64,000 bases of DNA from UBA1444 sp964521625 (GTDB taxonomy: Bacteria; Bacillota; Negativicutes; UBA1444). The notes below the pieces were generated by a model. The model saw only the letters and a list, made by a program, of their open reading frames with translations. It did not search any database and was not told the origin of the DNA. Both the position numbers and the translations under genes were made by a program. Below are positions 44,536-53,254 of the stretch, piece after piece (positions within the stretch are counted from its first letter, which is position 1; the number at the start of each line of letters is the position of its first letter). Location: assembly GCA_964521625.1 (NCBI GenBank), contig CAZFSM010000008.1:62001-126000 (forward strand), written 5' to 3'.

Positions 44536-45942
44536 ATGGAAGCTTTCTTCGATCAGCAGGTCAAAGGACTTTATGACGATGCCTATAAAATCATCAATAC
44601 CTTTTTGCAGCAAAAGCGGCAAGGCGATGATGCCGAGCTTCAGATCCCAACGGAGTTTGAAGCGGAGTTTTTTCGTCTTGTCGATAAAGTGAATCTAAGC
44701 CTGTTGGCAGACAATGACAACTTCTACGGCTATTTTTTATTTCAACTGTCGCGTGAAATCCGTTTTGACATCAGCAGCCCCACGGCGATAAATTTCCAGG
44801 CGGCAAAGTATGTTCTGCATTTTAACCCAATCATTTTCTTGACGTTGACACTGCAACAAATGGAAACGACAATCAAGCACGAAATACTCCACGTCTGTTC
44901 AATGCATCTGATCCGGGCCAGGGAACTTAAAACGCGTTACAAACCAGTTGCACTGAATATGGCCATGGATGTCGTCGTCAATGCCTACCTGGATTACCTG
45001 CCGCCCTATGCGACAACGCTGGAGTGGGTTAACCTGAATTACTCCCTGCAAATGCATCCTTTTGAGCCGTTCGAATACTACGCGGAAAAAATCCAAAACG
45101 CGCTGGACTTGCTAGAGGTAGTGGAGGGCGATTCTGAGGCGGACAACCCTGACGGGGACTCCATCGAAACGGAGTATGATCCGGCGACAATCCATGATAT
45201 TTGGCAAGATTCCAGTGAACTCGACGAACAAACATTGCGTGAGTTTACCGAAAAAGTGATGGATGCTGCGCAAAAAGGCAGTGTTCCCTACTATTTGGCC
45301 GGCCTGATTGCGACGCTACGCAACAGCAGGGGGGAACTGCCCTGGAACCTGTATCTGCAGCGACTGATGGGGTCGGCGGTCAGCAATCCAAAGAAAACGA
45401 TCACTCGCAGAAACCGGCGACAGCCAGATCGGCTGGACATACGCGGCGAACTGCGCAGCCACAAAGCAAAAATTGTTGTTGCGCTGGACATCAGCGGCAG
45501 CATTTCCGACGAAGAATTTCTTCAGGCAATCAAAGAAGTATTCAACATCGTAAAAAACTACCGTCATGAAATTGAGATTGTCGAATGCGATAGTGAAATT
45601 CGGCGCGTGTATAAAGTGAGATCAGCTCAGGATGTCAAAGACCGGCTTCATATTCGCGGAGGCACCCGGTTTTCGCCGGTTTTTGAATATGCCAACGCGC
45701 AGAAAATCGATTTGCTGGTGTATTTTACCGATGGGAAAGGTGAAGAACGGCTGCAATCGATCCCCAGGGGCTATAAAACACTCTGGGTCATTTCCGGTCG
45801 CGGCGAAAACCTTTCACTCAAAGAAGCCTACGGGGCTGTAAAAAAACTGAACCCGGTGGCAAGCAAGGAGCATATACTGGATATCAATGATGTGGAGCGG
45901 GGTGGCTATTCGATGAATAACCACGAGAAAATCCATATTTGA
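44536..45942 (+). CDS. VWA protein with N-terminal metallopeptidase-like domain (DUF2201 type)
   Basis: 468 residues. The N-terminal domain carries a zincin motif, HEILH (TTIKHEILHVCSMHL, near residue 115), like DUF2201_N proteins. The C-terminal domain is VWA-like with a MIDAS site DISGS (ALDISGSISDEEF, near 318) and T/D residues in YFTDGKG. The MIDAS metal site usually binds an acidic partner. A segment near residue 210 is strongly acidic (EGDSEADNPDGDSIETEYD), separating the two parts. Partner of the adjacent MoxR ATPase; the combination suggests proteolytic or metal-insertion remodelling, but the target is unknown. Confidence 0.88.
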   Translation: MEAFFDQQVKGLYDDAYKIINTFLQQKRQGDDAELQIPTEFEAEFFRLVDKVNLSLLADNDNFYGYFLFQLSREIRFDISSPTAINFQAAKYVLHFNPIIFLTLTLQQMETTIKHEILHVCSMHLIRARELKTRYKPVALNMAMDVVVNAYLDYLPPYATTLEWVNLNYSLQMHPFEPFEYYAEKIQNALDLLEVVEGDSEADNPDGDSIETEYDPATIHDIWQDSSELDEQTLREFTEKVMDAAQKGSVPYYLAGLIATLRNSRGELPWNLYLQRLMGSAVSNPKKTITRRNRRQPDRLDIRGELRSHKAKIVVALDISGSISDEEFLQAIKEVFNIVKNYRHEIEIVECDSEIRRVYKVRSAQDVKDRLHIRGGTRFSPVFEYANAQKIDLLVYFTDGKGEERLQSIPRGYKTLWVISGRGENLSLKEAYGAVKKLNPVASKEHILDINDVERGGYSMNNHEKIHI

Positions 45943-45959
45943 ATGAGGAGGCTGATAAT

Positions 45960-46202
45960 ATGAATGTGTTTGAAAAGTTGAACGGAATCATCTTGGAATT
46001 TCAAAAAGGCAAATTTACTGCAGCCGATCTGCAACCGGAAACGCGGCTGGTCGAAGATTTGCGACTGGACTCTCTCGCGTTGGCTGAGCTGCTTGTCTTA
46101 ATTGAAAATGAATTTTCGCTGGAAATAGATCCGGACGAGCAGCAAGAGTGTCAGGATTTAAGTGCATTAGCCGGATATCTTGCTCAGCGAATGGCCGGAT
46201 AA
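45960..46202 (+). CDS. Free-standing acyl/peptidyl carrier protein
   Basis: 80 residues. Carrier fold with the phosphopantetheine site LRLDSLALAELL (Ser near 39) between helices 1 and 2, and the acidic helix (ENEFSLEIDPDEQ). ATG at 45960 lies 8 nt after AGGAGG. It is 17 nt from the VWA stop and 23 nt before the GNAT/adenylation gene, so it is the likely acceptor for the amino acid that enzyme activates. No phosphopantetheinyl transferase is in the window. Confidence 0.88.
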   Translation: MNVFEKLNGIILEFQKGKFTAADLQPETRLVEDLRLDSLALAELLVLIENEFSLEIDPDEQQECQDLSALAGYLAQRMAG

Positions 46203-46225
46203 CCTGAGTACGGGAGGAAAATCGC

Positions 46226-48757
46226 TTGACTAACGAGGCATTTCAGATTGTTCCCGTCGATCATTCCAATGCAGGCGATGTTGCTGTCGTATTTCGTTCG
46301 GTATATGGCGACGACTTTCCGGTTAAGGACGTATATGAACCGGACACCTTGATCAGGGAAATCGCGGCAGGCCGCGTAACAGCCTTTTTGGCGCATGACC
46401 ATCAGGGCAGTCCGGCAGGCTATGTATCGATATTCAAAAGCGCTCCGAATCCTCGGTTGTGGGAAGCCGGGAATATGGTGGTTCATCCCGCATATAAATT
46501 CAGCAAGCTTTCGTCGCAGTTGGCGAAACTGTATTTTGACCCTGCAATTCTTGCCAGTATTGACTGTGACGGCATTTTTGGCGAAGCGGTGACTCACCAT
46601 TATGCTTCACAAATCGGTTCCGTTAAATCGGGGATGCGCGATTGCGCCATTGAACTGGATTTGATACCAGGAAACAGTTTCAAGGACCATCCGGAGATAG
46701 CCACGCGGCGAGTGGCGTGTGTATTCAATTTCCTCGAAGTTTCCGAGCCTAACCAGGCCGTTTATGTTCCAACGGAATATTATGAAACCCTGCAAAAATT
46801 GGCGCAACCGTTGAAGCCGAGACCGTTTTTGCCGGCCGATGCCGCCTTGCCGCTGACGGGATCGACGTTGTCACAAGATGCTTATTTTGCCTCCGCGCAG
46901 ATTTGGAAAATTTCTGTCAGCGAGATTGGCGCCGACTGGCAAACCTTCCTCGACCAGCTTTTGGTTGACGCTGCCCATAGGCAGGTGGTTAGTCTGCAAG
47001 TTGTCATAAATGCTGCATTGCCCTGCGCGGGGGCCGCGATAGGCCTTATGCGGGAACGGGGATTCTTTCTGGGTGGATTGCTGCCCCGCTGGTTTGGCAG
47101 CGATGGATTGCTGATGCAAAAGGTGCTCGGCTCCACGCCCGACTTTGATCAGATGAAGCTGTACAGCAAAACTGCCAAAGAATTACTTAGTTTTATTCGC
47201 GCCGACCGGGAAGCGGTAAAACGGATTGCCGCGCTATCGCTGTTGACTCCTGCGGAAAGGGAATGGTTTCAAAGTCTGGACGCTGCATCGGCGCGCGAAC
47301 TTCCGCCGGCTGCGACGGTGCTCGAGTTATTTGCCGAACAGGTCGCGCTGTTGCCGGAGCATCTGGCCGTGGTCGATGGGGATCGCCGCATCAGTTACAG
47401 CGAACTGAATGCAAAGGCCGATCAATTGTCGCAGCTACTCGTCGGCAAAGGCGTAAAGACAGGCGATAGGGTCGCGATTCTCATCGAGCGGTCAGCCGAA
47501 ATGGTCATAGCCGCCCTGGCCATCTGGAAAGCTGGCGGCGCTTATGTTCCAATCAATCCCCATTACCCATCGGAACGGCAGTCTTATATTCTTGGCGATG
47601 CGCAATGTTCGCTGCTGCTGACAAGTTCAACCCAGGCCGCCCGTGGCAGTTTCCCTCTGGATATGATTTGCCTGGACGATCCGGCCATATGGCAGGAAAC
47701 GATAGAAGAAGTTCGGCAAAAGCCGGGCCGGGAAGAACTTGCCTATGTCATTTATACCTCCGGTTCGACCGGAAATCCCAAAGGGGTCATGATCGATCAC
47801 CAAGCATTGCTGAATATGTGCTGTTGGTACAAAGAGTCACACGGACTGCAACCGGCAGACCACAAAGCCCAATGCGCTTCTTTTGCCTTTGATGCCTCCG
47901 TGCTCGAAATCTTCCCCGCACTAGTTGCCGGTTCTACGCTGTTCATTGTGCCGGACAAACTTCTCCAGTGGCTTAGCGGATTAAACCGGTTTTTTGAGAG
48001 TAATCAAATTACCATCGCTTCCTTAACGACTCCTTTGGGTGAGATGTTTATGCGATTGTTTGATAACCAGTCGCTGCGACTCCTGGATGTCGGCGGCGAT
48101 ACTCTCAAACGCTTCACCCCGAGAAACTTTCAATTGCTCAATTCATACGGGCCTACCGAATATACGGTTTGCACCAGTGATTTTGCCGTTGACCGGCAAT
48201 ACGATAATATTCCCATCGGCAAACCGGTCTGGAATACGGCTGTATATGTTCTTGATGCAGCCGGACGGCGTCAGCCGGTTGGCGAACCGGGCGAGCTTTG
48301 CATTGCCGGCGCGGGAATTGCCAAAGGGTACCTTAACCGGCCTGAGCTAACCGCCGAAAAATTTGTCGATGATCCGCTTTGCCCAGGGCAAAAAATGTAC
48401 CGCACCGGTGATCTCGGCCGGCAACTGAGCGATGGCAATTTGGAATTTCTGGGCCGTATTGATTTTCAGGTAAAAATTCGCGGTTTTCGCGTTGAACTCG
48501 GTGAAATCGAGCACGCCCTGCTTCAGCAGGCGGGGGTGCAGGAAGCGGTTGTGATAGACAGGCTGGATGCGGCCGGCAGCAAGTATCTTTGCGCCTATAT
48601 CGTAGCGGACGACAGTGTTGTGGTGGCAGGCCTGACGCAAGAATTGGCGCAACTGCTGCCGGATTACATGATTCCTGCCGCCATCGTGAAACTGGACAGC
48701 CTGCCGCTCAATTTTAGCGGCAAAATTGACAGAAAAGCATTGCCTGCGCCAATCTGA
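46226..48757 (+). CDS. NRPS-like enzyme: GNAT-like N-terminal domain fused to adenylation domain
   Basis: 843 residues, TTG start after GGGAGG. Residues 1-335 form an N-terminal region resembling a GNAT acetyltransferase (SVYGDDF, AFLAHDHQGSPAGYVSI, PNPRLWE, VVHPAY) with a C-terminal half (GFFLGGLLPRWFGSDGLLMQKV). Residues 360-843 are a full adenylation domain: YTSGSTGNPKG (A3), FAFDASVLEIF with Asp235-equivalent (A4), NSYGPTEY (A5), YRTGDLG (A7), RIDFQVKIRGFRVELGEIEH (A8), NFSGKIDRKAL (A10 Lys). The A4 Asp argues for an alpha-amino acid substrate. No carrier or condensation domain is attached; the preceding gene supplies the carrier. The N-terminal part is paralogous to the protein at 53255-54259. 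Confidence 0.9.
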   Translation: MTNEAFQIVPVDHSNAGDVAVVFRSVYGDDFPVKDVYEPDTLIREIAAGRVTAFLAHDHQGSPAGYVSIFKSAPNPRLWEAGNMVVHPAYKFSKLSSQLAKLYFDPAILASIDCDGIFGEAVTHHYASQIGSVKSGMRDCAIELDLIPGNSFKDHPEIATRRVACVFNFLEVSEPNQAVYVPTEYYETLQKLAQPLKPRPFLPADAALPLTGSTLSQDAYFASAQIWKISVSEIGADWQTFLDQLLVDAAHRQVVSLQVVINAALPCAGAAIGLMRERGFFLGGLLPRWFGSDGLLMQKVLGSTPDFDQMKLYSKTAKELLSFIRADREAVKRIAALSLLTPAEREWFQSLDAASARELPPAATVLELFAEQVALLPEHLAVVDGDRRISYSELNAKADQLSQLLVGKGVKTGDRVAILIERSAEMVIAALAIWKAGGAYVPINPHYPSERQSYILGDAQCSLLLTSSTQAARGSFPLDMICLDDPAIWQETIEEVRQKPGREELAYVIYTSGSTGNPKGVMIDHQALLNMCCWYKESHGLQPADHKAQCASFAFDASVLEIFPALVAGSTLFIVPDKLLQWLSGLNRFFESNQITIASLTTPLGEMFMRLFDNQSLRLLDVGGDTLKRFTPRNFQLLNSYGPTEYTVCTSDFAVDRQYDNIPIGKPVWNTAVYVLDAAGRRQPVGEPGELCIAGAGIAKGYLNRPELTAEKFVDDPLCPGQKMYRTGDLGRQLSDGNLEFLGRIDFQVKIRGFRVELGEIEHALLQQAGVQEAVVIDRLDAAGSKYLCAYIVADDSVVVAGLTQELAQLLPDYMIPAAIVKLDSLPLNFSGKIDRKALPAPI

Positions 48758-48865
48758 CTGGACAACGATCCGAAATCAATGTTATCTTAAACCATAGACA
48801 TGGTAAGAAAGGCTTGATAAGCTTTAAATAATAATGTGTATACTTGCATACGAGGAGATTGAGTT

Positions 48866-50104
48866 GTGGAAAAGATGACGACCCTGGTTTTGGCCGGTAA
48901 TTATTGGGACGGATTGGTTTCCGATCCGCTGGGTTATGCCGAAATCTTGATTGAAGATGGCGTAATTGTTGAAGTCGGCAAAAAAATCATGCGGCCTGCA
49001 CATGCGGAAATCATCGATTTGACAGATGAATTCGTGATGCCGGGACTGATCGACTGTCATGTTCACTTGACATGTAACAGTAAAGTTGGAGCCGGTTTAG
49101 CAGGCGTTACCGATGCGGGGTTAACGCTGGCCGGAGTGGATGCCTGCAAGAAGTTGCTGCGCAATGGTTTTACTACGGTGCGGGATGCCGGCGATTTTAG
49201 CTTGGGTTCATGGGTCGTTCCCGATCTGAAAAGAGCGGTTTCTGCCAATATTATCGAAGGACCGCACATTATTTGCGGCGGGCACATGTTGTCTGCGGTT
49301 TGCGGACATTTTGACTTTTCAGGCGTAATTAATAATCGTGTCGATCTGCATCAGGTCAATGTGGTGGAAGGCGTCGTCGGAGTGAGGCGTGCGGTGCACC
49401 AGGAAATACTGCGCGGCGTCGACTGGATAAAATTCGCTGCCAGCGGTGGTTTTGGCTCGCCAAGTGACGGGCCGGAAGATGTTTCCTATTCACAGGAAGA
49501 AATGACCGCGATTGTAACGGCGGCGCGTGATATGGGAAAAATGGTGTTCGCGCATGCGTATGGAGATGAAGCGGTAAGGCGGGCCGCCATGGCCGGTGTT
49601 CGCTCTGTGGAGCATGCCAACCTTTCACTGGTGGAAACGCTGAATATGCTGGTGGAAAAGGGGATCTATGTCGTACCCACGCAATATGCCGTAGTATCCA
49701 GAATCCGCAGTGTGGACAATGATGCGCTCTGGCCCGACCCTGTGCCCCGCAGGAAGGCTCGTGTGTATCACGACAGAATTATGGAGTGCGCGCAAAATAT
49801 GGCGTCCAGCAATGTGAAGATCGCCTTCGGCACGGATCTCGGAACCTTTGATTATTCAACGAACGGGGCGGTTGAGTTTGCGGAAATGGTGCGAAACGGG
49901 ATTGCAACCTTGCGGGCGCTGAAAGCGGCGACATCCGTTGCAGCGGAAATGCTGCAGCTGCCGGACAGAGGCAGTATTGCTGCCGGGAAGCTCGCCGATA
50001 TTGTGGCGATGCCCGGCAATCCTTTTACGGATGTCAGCGTTACAGAAAAGGTCGATTTTGTAATGAAACAGGGAATAGTTTATCGTCGCAACAGCAAAAA
50101 GTAA
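48866..50104 (+). CDS. Amidohydrolase (imidazolonepropionase/prolidase-like)
   Basis: 412 residues, GTG start after GAGGAG. Binuclear amidohydrolase pattern: HxH in DCHVHL (near 64-66), probable bridging Lys in DWIKFAASGG, H in FAHAYGDEAVRRA, H in EHANLS and catalytic D in FGTDLGTFDY. Cytoplasmic (no signal). Relatives hydrolyse Xaa-Pro dipeptides, N-acyl amino acids or lactam rings. Only 108 nt separate it from the adenylation gene on the same strand, so it may act on the product of the amino acid-activating system. This is inference. Confidence 0.87.
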   Translation: MEKMTTLVLAGNYWDGLVSDPLGYAEILIEDGVIVEVGKKIMRPAHAEIIDLTDEFVMPGLIDCHVHLTCNSKVGAGLAGVTDAGLTLAGVDACKKLLRNGFTTVRDAGDFSLGSWVVPDLKRAVSANIIEGPHIICGGHMLSAVCGHFDFSGVINNRVDLHQVNVVEGVVGVRRAVHQEILRGVDWIKFAASGGFGSPSDGPEDVSYSQEEMTAIVTAARDMGKMVFAHAYGDEAVRRAAMAGVRSVEHANLSLVETLNMLVEKGIYVVPTQYAVVSRIRSVDNDALWPDPVPRRKARVYHDRIMECAQNMASSNVKIAFGTDLGTFDYSTNGAVEFAEMVRNGIATLRALKAATSVAAEMLQLPDRGSIAAGKLADIVAMPGNPFTDVSVTEKVDFVMKQGIVYRRNSKK

Positions 50105-50120
50105 AGGGGATTGATTACAA

Positions 50121-50831
50121 GTGAAAAACAGTAAAGCATTTAAATATCTTTCAGTCGTCCTAATGGCCATGTTGCTCGCACTGAACATTTCAGGCGGCGC
50201 TTATGCAGTGGCAAGCGCATCATCGGTTTTCGGATCGATTGTTGTTCAAACCGAGAATCCCTATGCGCAGGTATTTGACCCGTCCGCGTTTACTCTGCTC
50301 AATTCTATGGGCATAGATAGCAAACTCCCCTGCACCCAGACCAGTCCGGGAGTGTTTACCTTTGCCAACGTGCCCAATGGCGGCCCCTACACAGTGCAGG
50401 TCAAAAAGCAGGTTGATACCGCTGCTGACGGAACAAAGCAATATCTGACAGTCGGCAAGAATTCCAACATTCATGTAGCTGGCATTCCGACCACCGTAAA
50501 TATGAGCATTGGCGCCGTAATGTCAATTAAAGTCACCTATGACAAAAGCATTCCGGCGAATACTCCTGTGCAGATCACTACGGACGATCGCTCCGTCACC
50601 TACACATCGAATGCAAAAGATATCATTTACGTCGTCTATCATAATAAACCGTTAATCGTTGGCAGTGCGATCTGCCCCAAGCTTGACAGCGCGGGGTGGG
50701 CGCAGGCCGGTTGGGCCAGCGCTTCGCTCGATCCTGCAAAAAGCAACACGTTTCATGTAGTGCAACGATATCCTCACAGCCAGGTCAACCCGCCCAAAAA
50801 CTATGGGTTTGAAGTGAACGGAAAGAAATAG
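50121..50831 (+). CDS. Exported protein of unknown function
   Basis: 236 residues. A signal peptide (SVVLMAMLLALNISGGAYA) precedes beta-rich domains: an Ig/carboxypeptidase-regulatory-like part (GVFTFANVPNGGPYTVQVKK) and a second beta region ending KNYGFEVNGKK. No catalytic motif is visible. GTG start, with AAAGGGG 12 nt upstream. It follows the amidohydrolase by 16 nt and may be co-transcribed. Confidence 0.75.
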   Translation: MKNSKAFKYLSVVLMAMLLALNISGGAYAVASASSVFGSIVVQTENPYAQVFDPSAFTLLNSMGIDSKLPCTQTSPGVFTFANVPNGGPYTVQVKKQVDTAADGTKQYLTVGKNSNIHVAGIPTTVNMSIGAVMSIKVTYDKSIPANTPVQITTDDRSVTYTSNAKDIIYVVYHNKPLIVGSAICPKLDSAGWAQAGWASASLDPAKSNTFHVVQRYPHSQVNPPKNYGFEVNGKK

Positions 50832-50839
50832 AGGTAAAT

Positions 50840-50890
50840 GAAAAAGAAAAAACCTCCTGTTGTAGCATCAATCACTACGACAGGAGGTTT
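50840..50890 (-). terminator. Terminator shared by exported-protein and metallophosphoesterase genes
   Basis: AAACCTCCTGT.GTAG/CTAC.ACAGGAGGTTT stem. The T-rich tract lies on the minus strand (TTTTTTCTTTTT), so it mainly ends the phosphoesterase gene. Confidence 0.82.
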
Positions 50891-50898
50891 TACTATGT

Positions 50899-51993
50899 TT
50901 AGGCAGTCAGCGCAAACGTGTCAAAAACGTATTTCTGGTTATTCTGATCTAGCCAATACTCGGTTGCCGTGATCGAATTTTTGCCGTTATCCACGGTGAA
51001 AATAGCATACCCGGGTCGCCCCTGGGTATTGGGAACAGCCGTTGTCGGAAATACATTGGTCAACCGGCTGTCGACCGTGGCGGGGTTATAGCTGCTAATG
51101 CAGCCTAAATTGCCGAGAACGATTTGCGGCAGTCCGTTTGCCTGACCGCGGAAATATAGATGTTCATGCCCTGAAATATACGCAGTCGCATGATTGTCTG
51201 TCAGTAGCTGCCAAAACTGACTTTGGAGGCTAGCCTGATCAAACAGGTTAAACTGTGCTATCTTGCTGCTGGCGGTGGTGTCGGGGGTATAAACCGGACT
51301 GTGCCCCATAACGAAGATGTGTCGCGCCCCCTGTTTTGCTTGCAGTTCACTTTTCAGCCAATCCATCGGCAGCGTAACAATGCCGCTGGAAGTATTGACG
51401 AACTGGTCGATCATAATGAATTTTGCGTTATTGTGAATGAAACTATAGGATAATCCTTTGGCGCCCGGCGGTCCGTTCTGCGGCATGGCGCCAGCGATGT
51501 CAGCCATGTAAGCCTGGTATAACGACGGATCTCCATTTTGCAGGCCAAAATCATGGTTGCCGCGAATCGCGTACAAAGGAATATTTGCCTGAGCAAGCGG
51601 GGCGGTTACTTTCTTATAGTTGGCATATTGCATATCAAATTGTTTATATGCCGTAGACGTTGGCAGGGTTTGGGCCCCTGTAATCAAATCTCCTGTTTGC
51701 AGAACAAAATCGGGATGTTCAGCGACAATATAGTTAATAATAGGGGGAAGATAGGCCGTAACTCCTGTCTGGGTATGTTGCATGTCAGCATCATGGGTAT
51801 CGCTAATTATGGCGAACTTCCAGACAGAAGTCTTAGGCGGATTAGGCAAGGTGTTAGCCCTTGCGATAGCATCCGGCAGCATCGCTGGCGACAGTCCCAA
51901 CAATCCAGTCAGAGCTGCGCAGGTTTTGATAAAGTGACGCCGCGACAAATTTCGCTGCTGCAACAAGTCGCCCAAAGATTGATTATTGGCCAT
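50899..51993 (-). CDS. Tat-exported metallophosphoesterase
   Basis: 364 residues. Twin-arginine signal SRRHFIKTCAALTGLLG, then the calcineurin-like phosphoesterase motifs DTH (ISDTHDAD), GDLI (LQTGDLITG), GNHD (AIRGNHDFG), GH (VMGHSPVY) and GHEH (ISGHEHLYF), which bind two metals. Members hydrolyse phosphate mono- or diesters at the cell surface. The ATG at 51993 has AGGGG 9 nt upstream; the one at 52002 touches it. Single gene. Confidence 0.92.
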   Translation of the reverse strand: MANNQSLGDLLQQRNLSRRHFIKTCAALTGLLGLSPAMLPDAIARANTLPNPPKTSVWKFAIISDTHDADMQHTQTGVTAYLPPIINYIVAEHPDFVLQTGDLITGAQTLPTSTAYKQFDMQYANYKKVTAPLAQANIPLYAIRGNHDFGLQNGDPSLYQAYMADIAGAMPQNGPPGAKGLSYSFIHNNAKFIMIDQFVNTSSGIVTLPMDWLKSELQAKQGARHIFVMGHSPVYTPDTTASSKIAQFNLFDQASLQSQFWQLLTDNHATAYISGHEHLYFRGQANGLPQIVLGNLGCISSYNPATVDSRLTNVFPTTAVPNTQGRPGYAIFTVDNGKNSITATEYWLDQNNQKYVFDTFALTA

Positions 51994-52148
51994 GGTTTTC
52001 ATCCCCTAATCCTTTAAATCATTTGTTTCTGAAATCACCAAAGGCTATCTGACTACTTTAATCATAATTGTGTATTCTGTTCATCCGTTGCTAAGTCCTT
52101 TTATCTAAGTTCGCGGATATTCAAAATGAATGCGACCGAACAAAACCA

Positions 52149-52218
52149 AAGTCCATGCCGGATCAATTCCAGCATGGACTTCTCTTTCATTATGGGCGGA
52201 TTTGAATGGTGGCGGCGA
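52149..52218. repeat. Dispersed repeat copy C (hairpin plus tmRNA-3'-end-like sequence)
   Basis: Hairpin AAGTCCATGC/GCATGGACTT followed by CTCTTTCATTATGGGCGGA then TTTGAATGGTGGCGGCGA. The last part matches, with two differences, the ssrA 3' end (GGATTTGAATGGTGGAGGCGA at 62954-62974). Read on the minus strand it ends CGCCGCCACCA, like a decayed tRNA/tmRNA 3' end, after a T-loop-like GGTTTGATT. The hairpin also ends argC transcription. Confidence 0.6.
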
Positions 52219-52233
52219 TAATCAAACCGGGCT

Positions 52234-53181
52234 TTAGCTTTTTAACCCAGTCTCTTCGTCAACGCCCATCATTATATTCATGCACTGCACGGCTGCGCCG
52301 GATGCGCCTTTGCCAAGATTGTCAAAGCGAGTTACCACCAATATCTGCTCGTTTGTGCCAAAGACACAAAGTTCGATCCGGTTGGTATCGTTGCAGCACT
52401 CCACTTGAAAGAAGCCATCCTCTAATGTAGCTTCCAGGTCAAACGGCATAACCTTGATGAAGTTTTCTGCAGCATAGTATTCGGCAAAAAAATCTCTAAC
52501 CTGTGCAGCTCCCATCGGTTTCTTGAACAAACGAGAAACAAGGGGAATCATAACGCCCATACCCTTATAATAGTCGGCCACGATCGGAATAAATGCAGGC
52601 GGATACTGCAGCCCGGCCGATACTCGCATTTCCGGCAAATGTTTATGTTGCATGCTAAGAGCGTAAGGCCGCGGAATATTTACGGCTTTGCCGTCCGCAT
52701 TCTCATATTTATTGATTAAGCTCTTGCCGCCGCCGCTATAGCCGGTTAAAGAGGTACAGGCAGCTGGATAATCCGCAGGAACAATGCCGGCTTTTACAAG
52801 TGGATACATTCCGGTGATAAATCCTGTTGCATGACAACCCGGCACCGTCACACGGCGGGAAGACTTGATCTTTTCGCGATGTTCGGGGCTCAGTTCGGGC
52901 AGGCCATACGCCCAATCCGGATCGGTCCGATGCGCCGTGCTGGCATCAATTACCCGAGTGTGTTCATTGTTTATTAAAGATACCGCTTCGCGCGCCGCAA
53001 CATCCGGCAAGCAAAGAAAAACTATATCAGCGCTGTTCAGCAGTCGACTCCGCTCTGATAAATCTTTGCGTTTATCGGAGTCAATACTCAGCCAATCAAT
53101 ATCGGAACGCTTTGATAAGTATTCATGGATTTTTAATCCAGTCGTTCCTTCTTGCCCATCAACAAAAACTTTTTGCTTCAT
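52234..53181 (-). CDS. argC: N-acetyl-gamma-glutamyl-phosphate reductase, type 2
   Basis: 315 residues. N-terminal NADP-binding motif FVDGQEGTTGLKIHEYL (residues 4-20), catalytic Cys in TVPGCHATGF (near 116), the HKHLPEM segment, and the conserved SLTGYSGGGKS loop (near 145). It makes N-acetylglutamate semialdehyde in arginine synthesis, short-form family (argC2). It stands alone with no other arg genes in view; the GNAT-like paralogue lies 74 nt upstream on the same strand. ATG at 53181 follows GGGGGG by 8 nt. Confidence 0.93.
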   Translation of the reverse strand: MKQKVFVDGQEGTTGLKIHEYLSKRSDIDWLSIDSDKRKDLSERSRLLNSADIVFLCLPDVAAREAVSLINNEHTRVIDASTAHRTDPDWAYGLPELSPEHREKIKSSRRVTVPGCHATGFITGMYPLVKAGIVPADYPAACTSLTGYSGGGKSLINKYENADGKAVNIPRPYALSMQHKHLPEMRVSAGLQYPPAFIPIVADYYKGMGVMIPLVSRLFKKPMGAAQVRDFFAEYYAAENFIKVMPFDLEATLEDGFFQVECCNDTNRIELCVFGTNEQILVVTRFDNLGKGASGAAVQCMNIMMGVDEETGLKS

Positions 53182-53254
53182 AAGTATCGCCCCCCTTGCT
53201 ATTTTATAATAATACAGCAAACGATCTTTTCATGCAATAAAAATTCACAAATTT

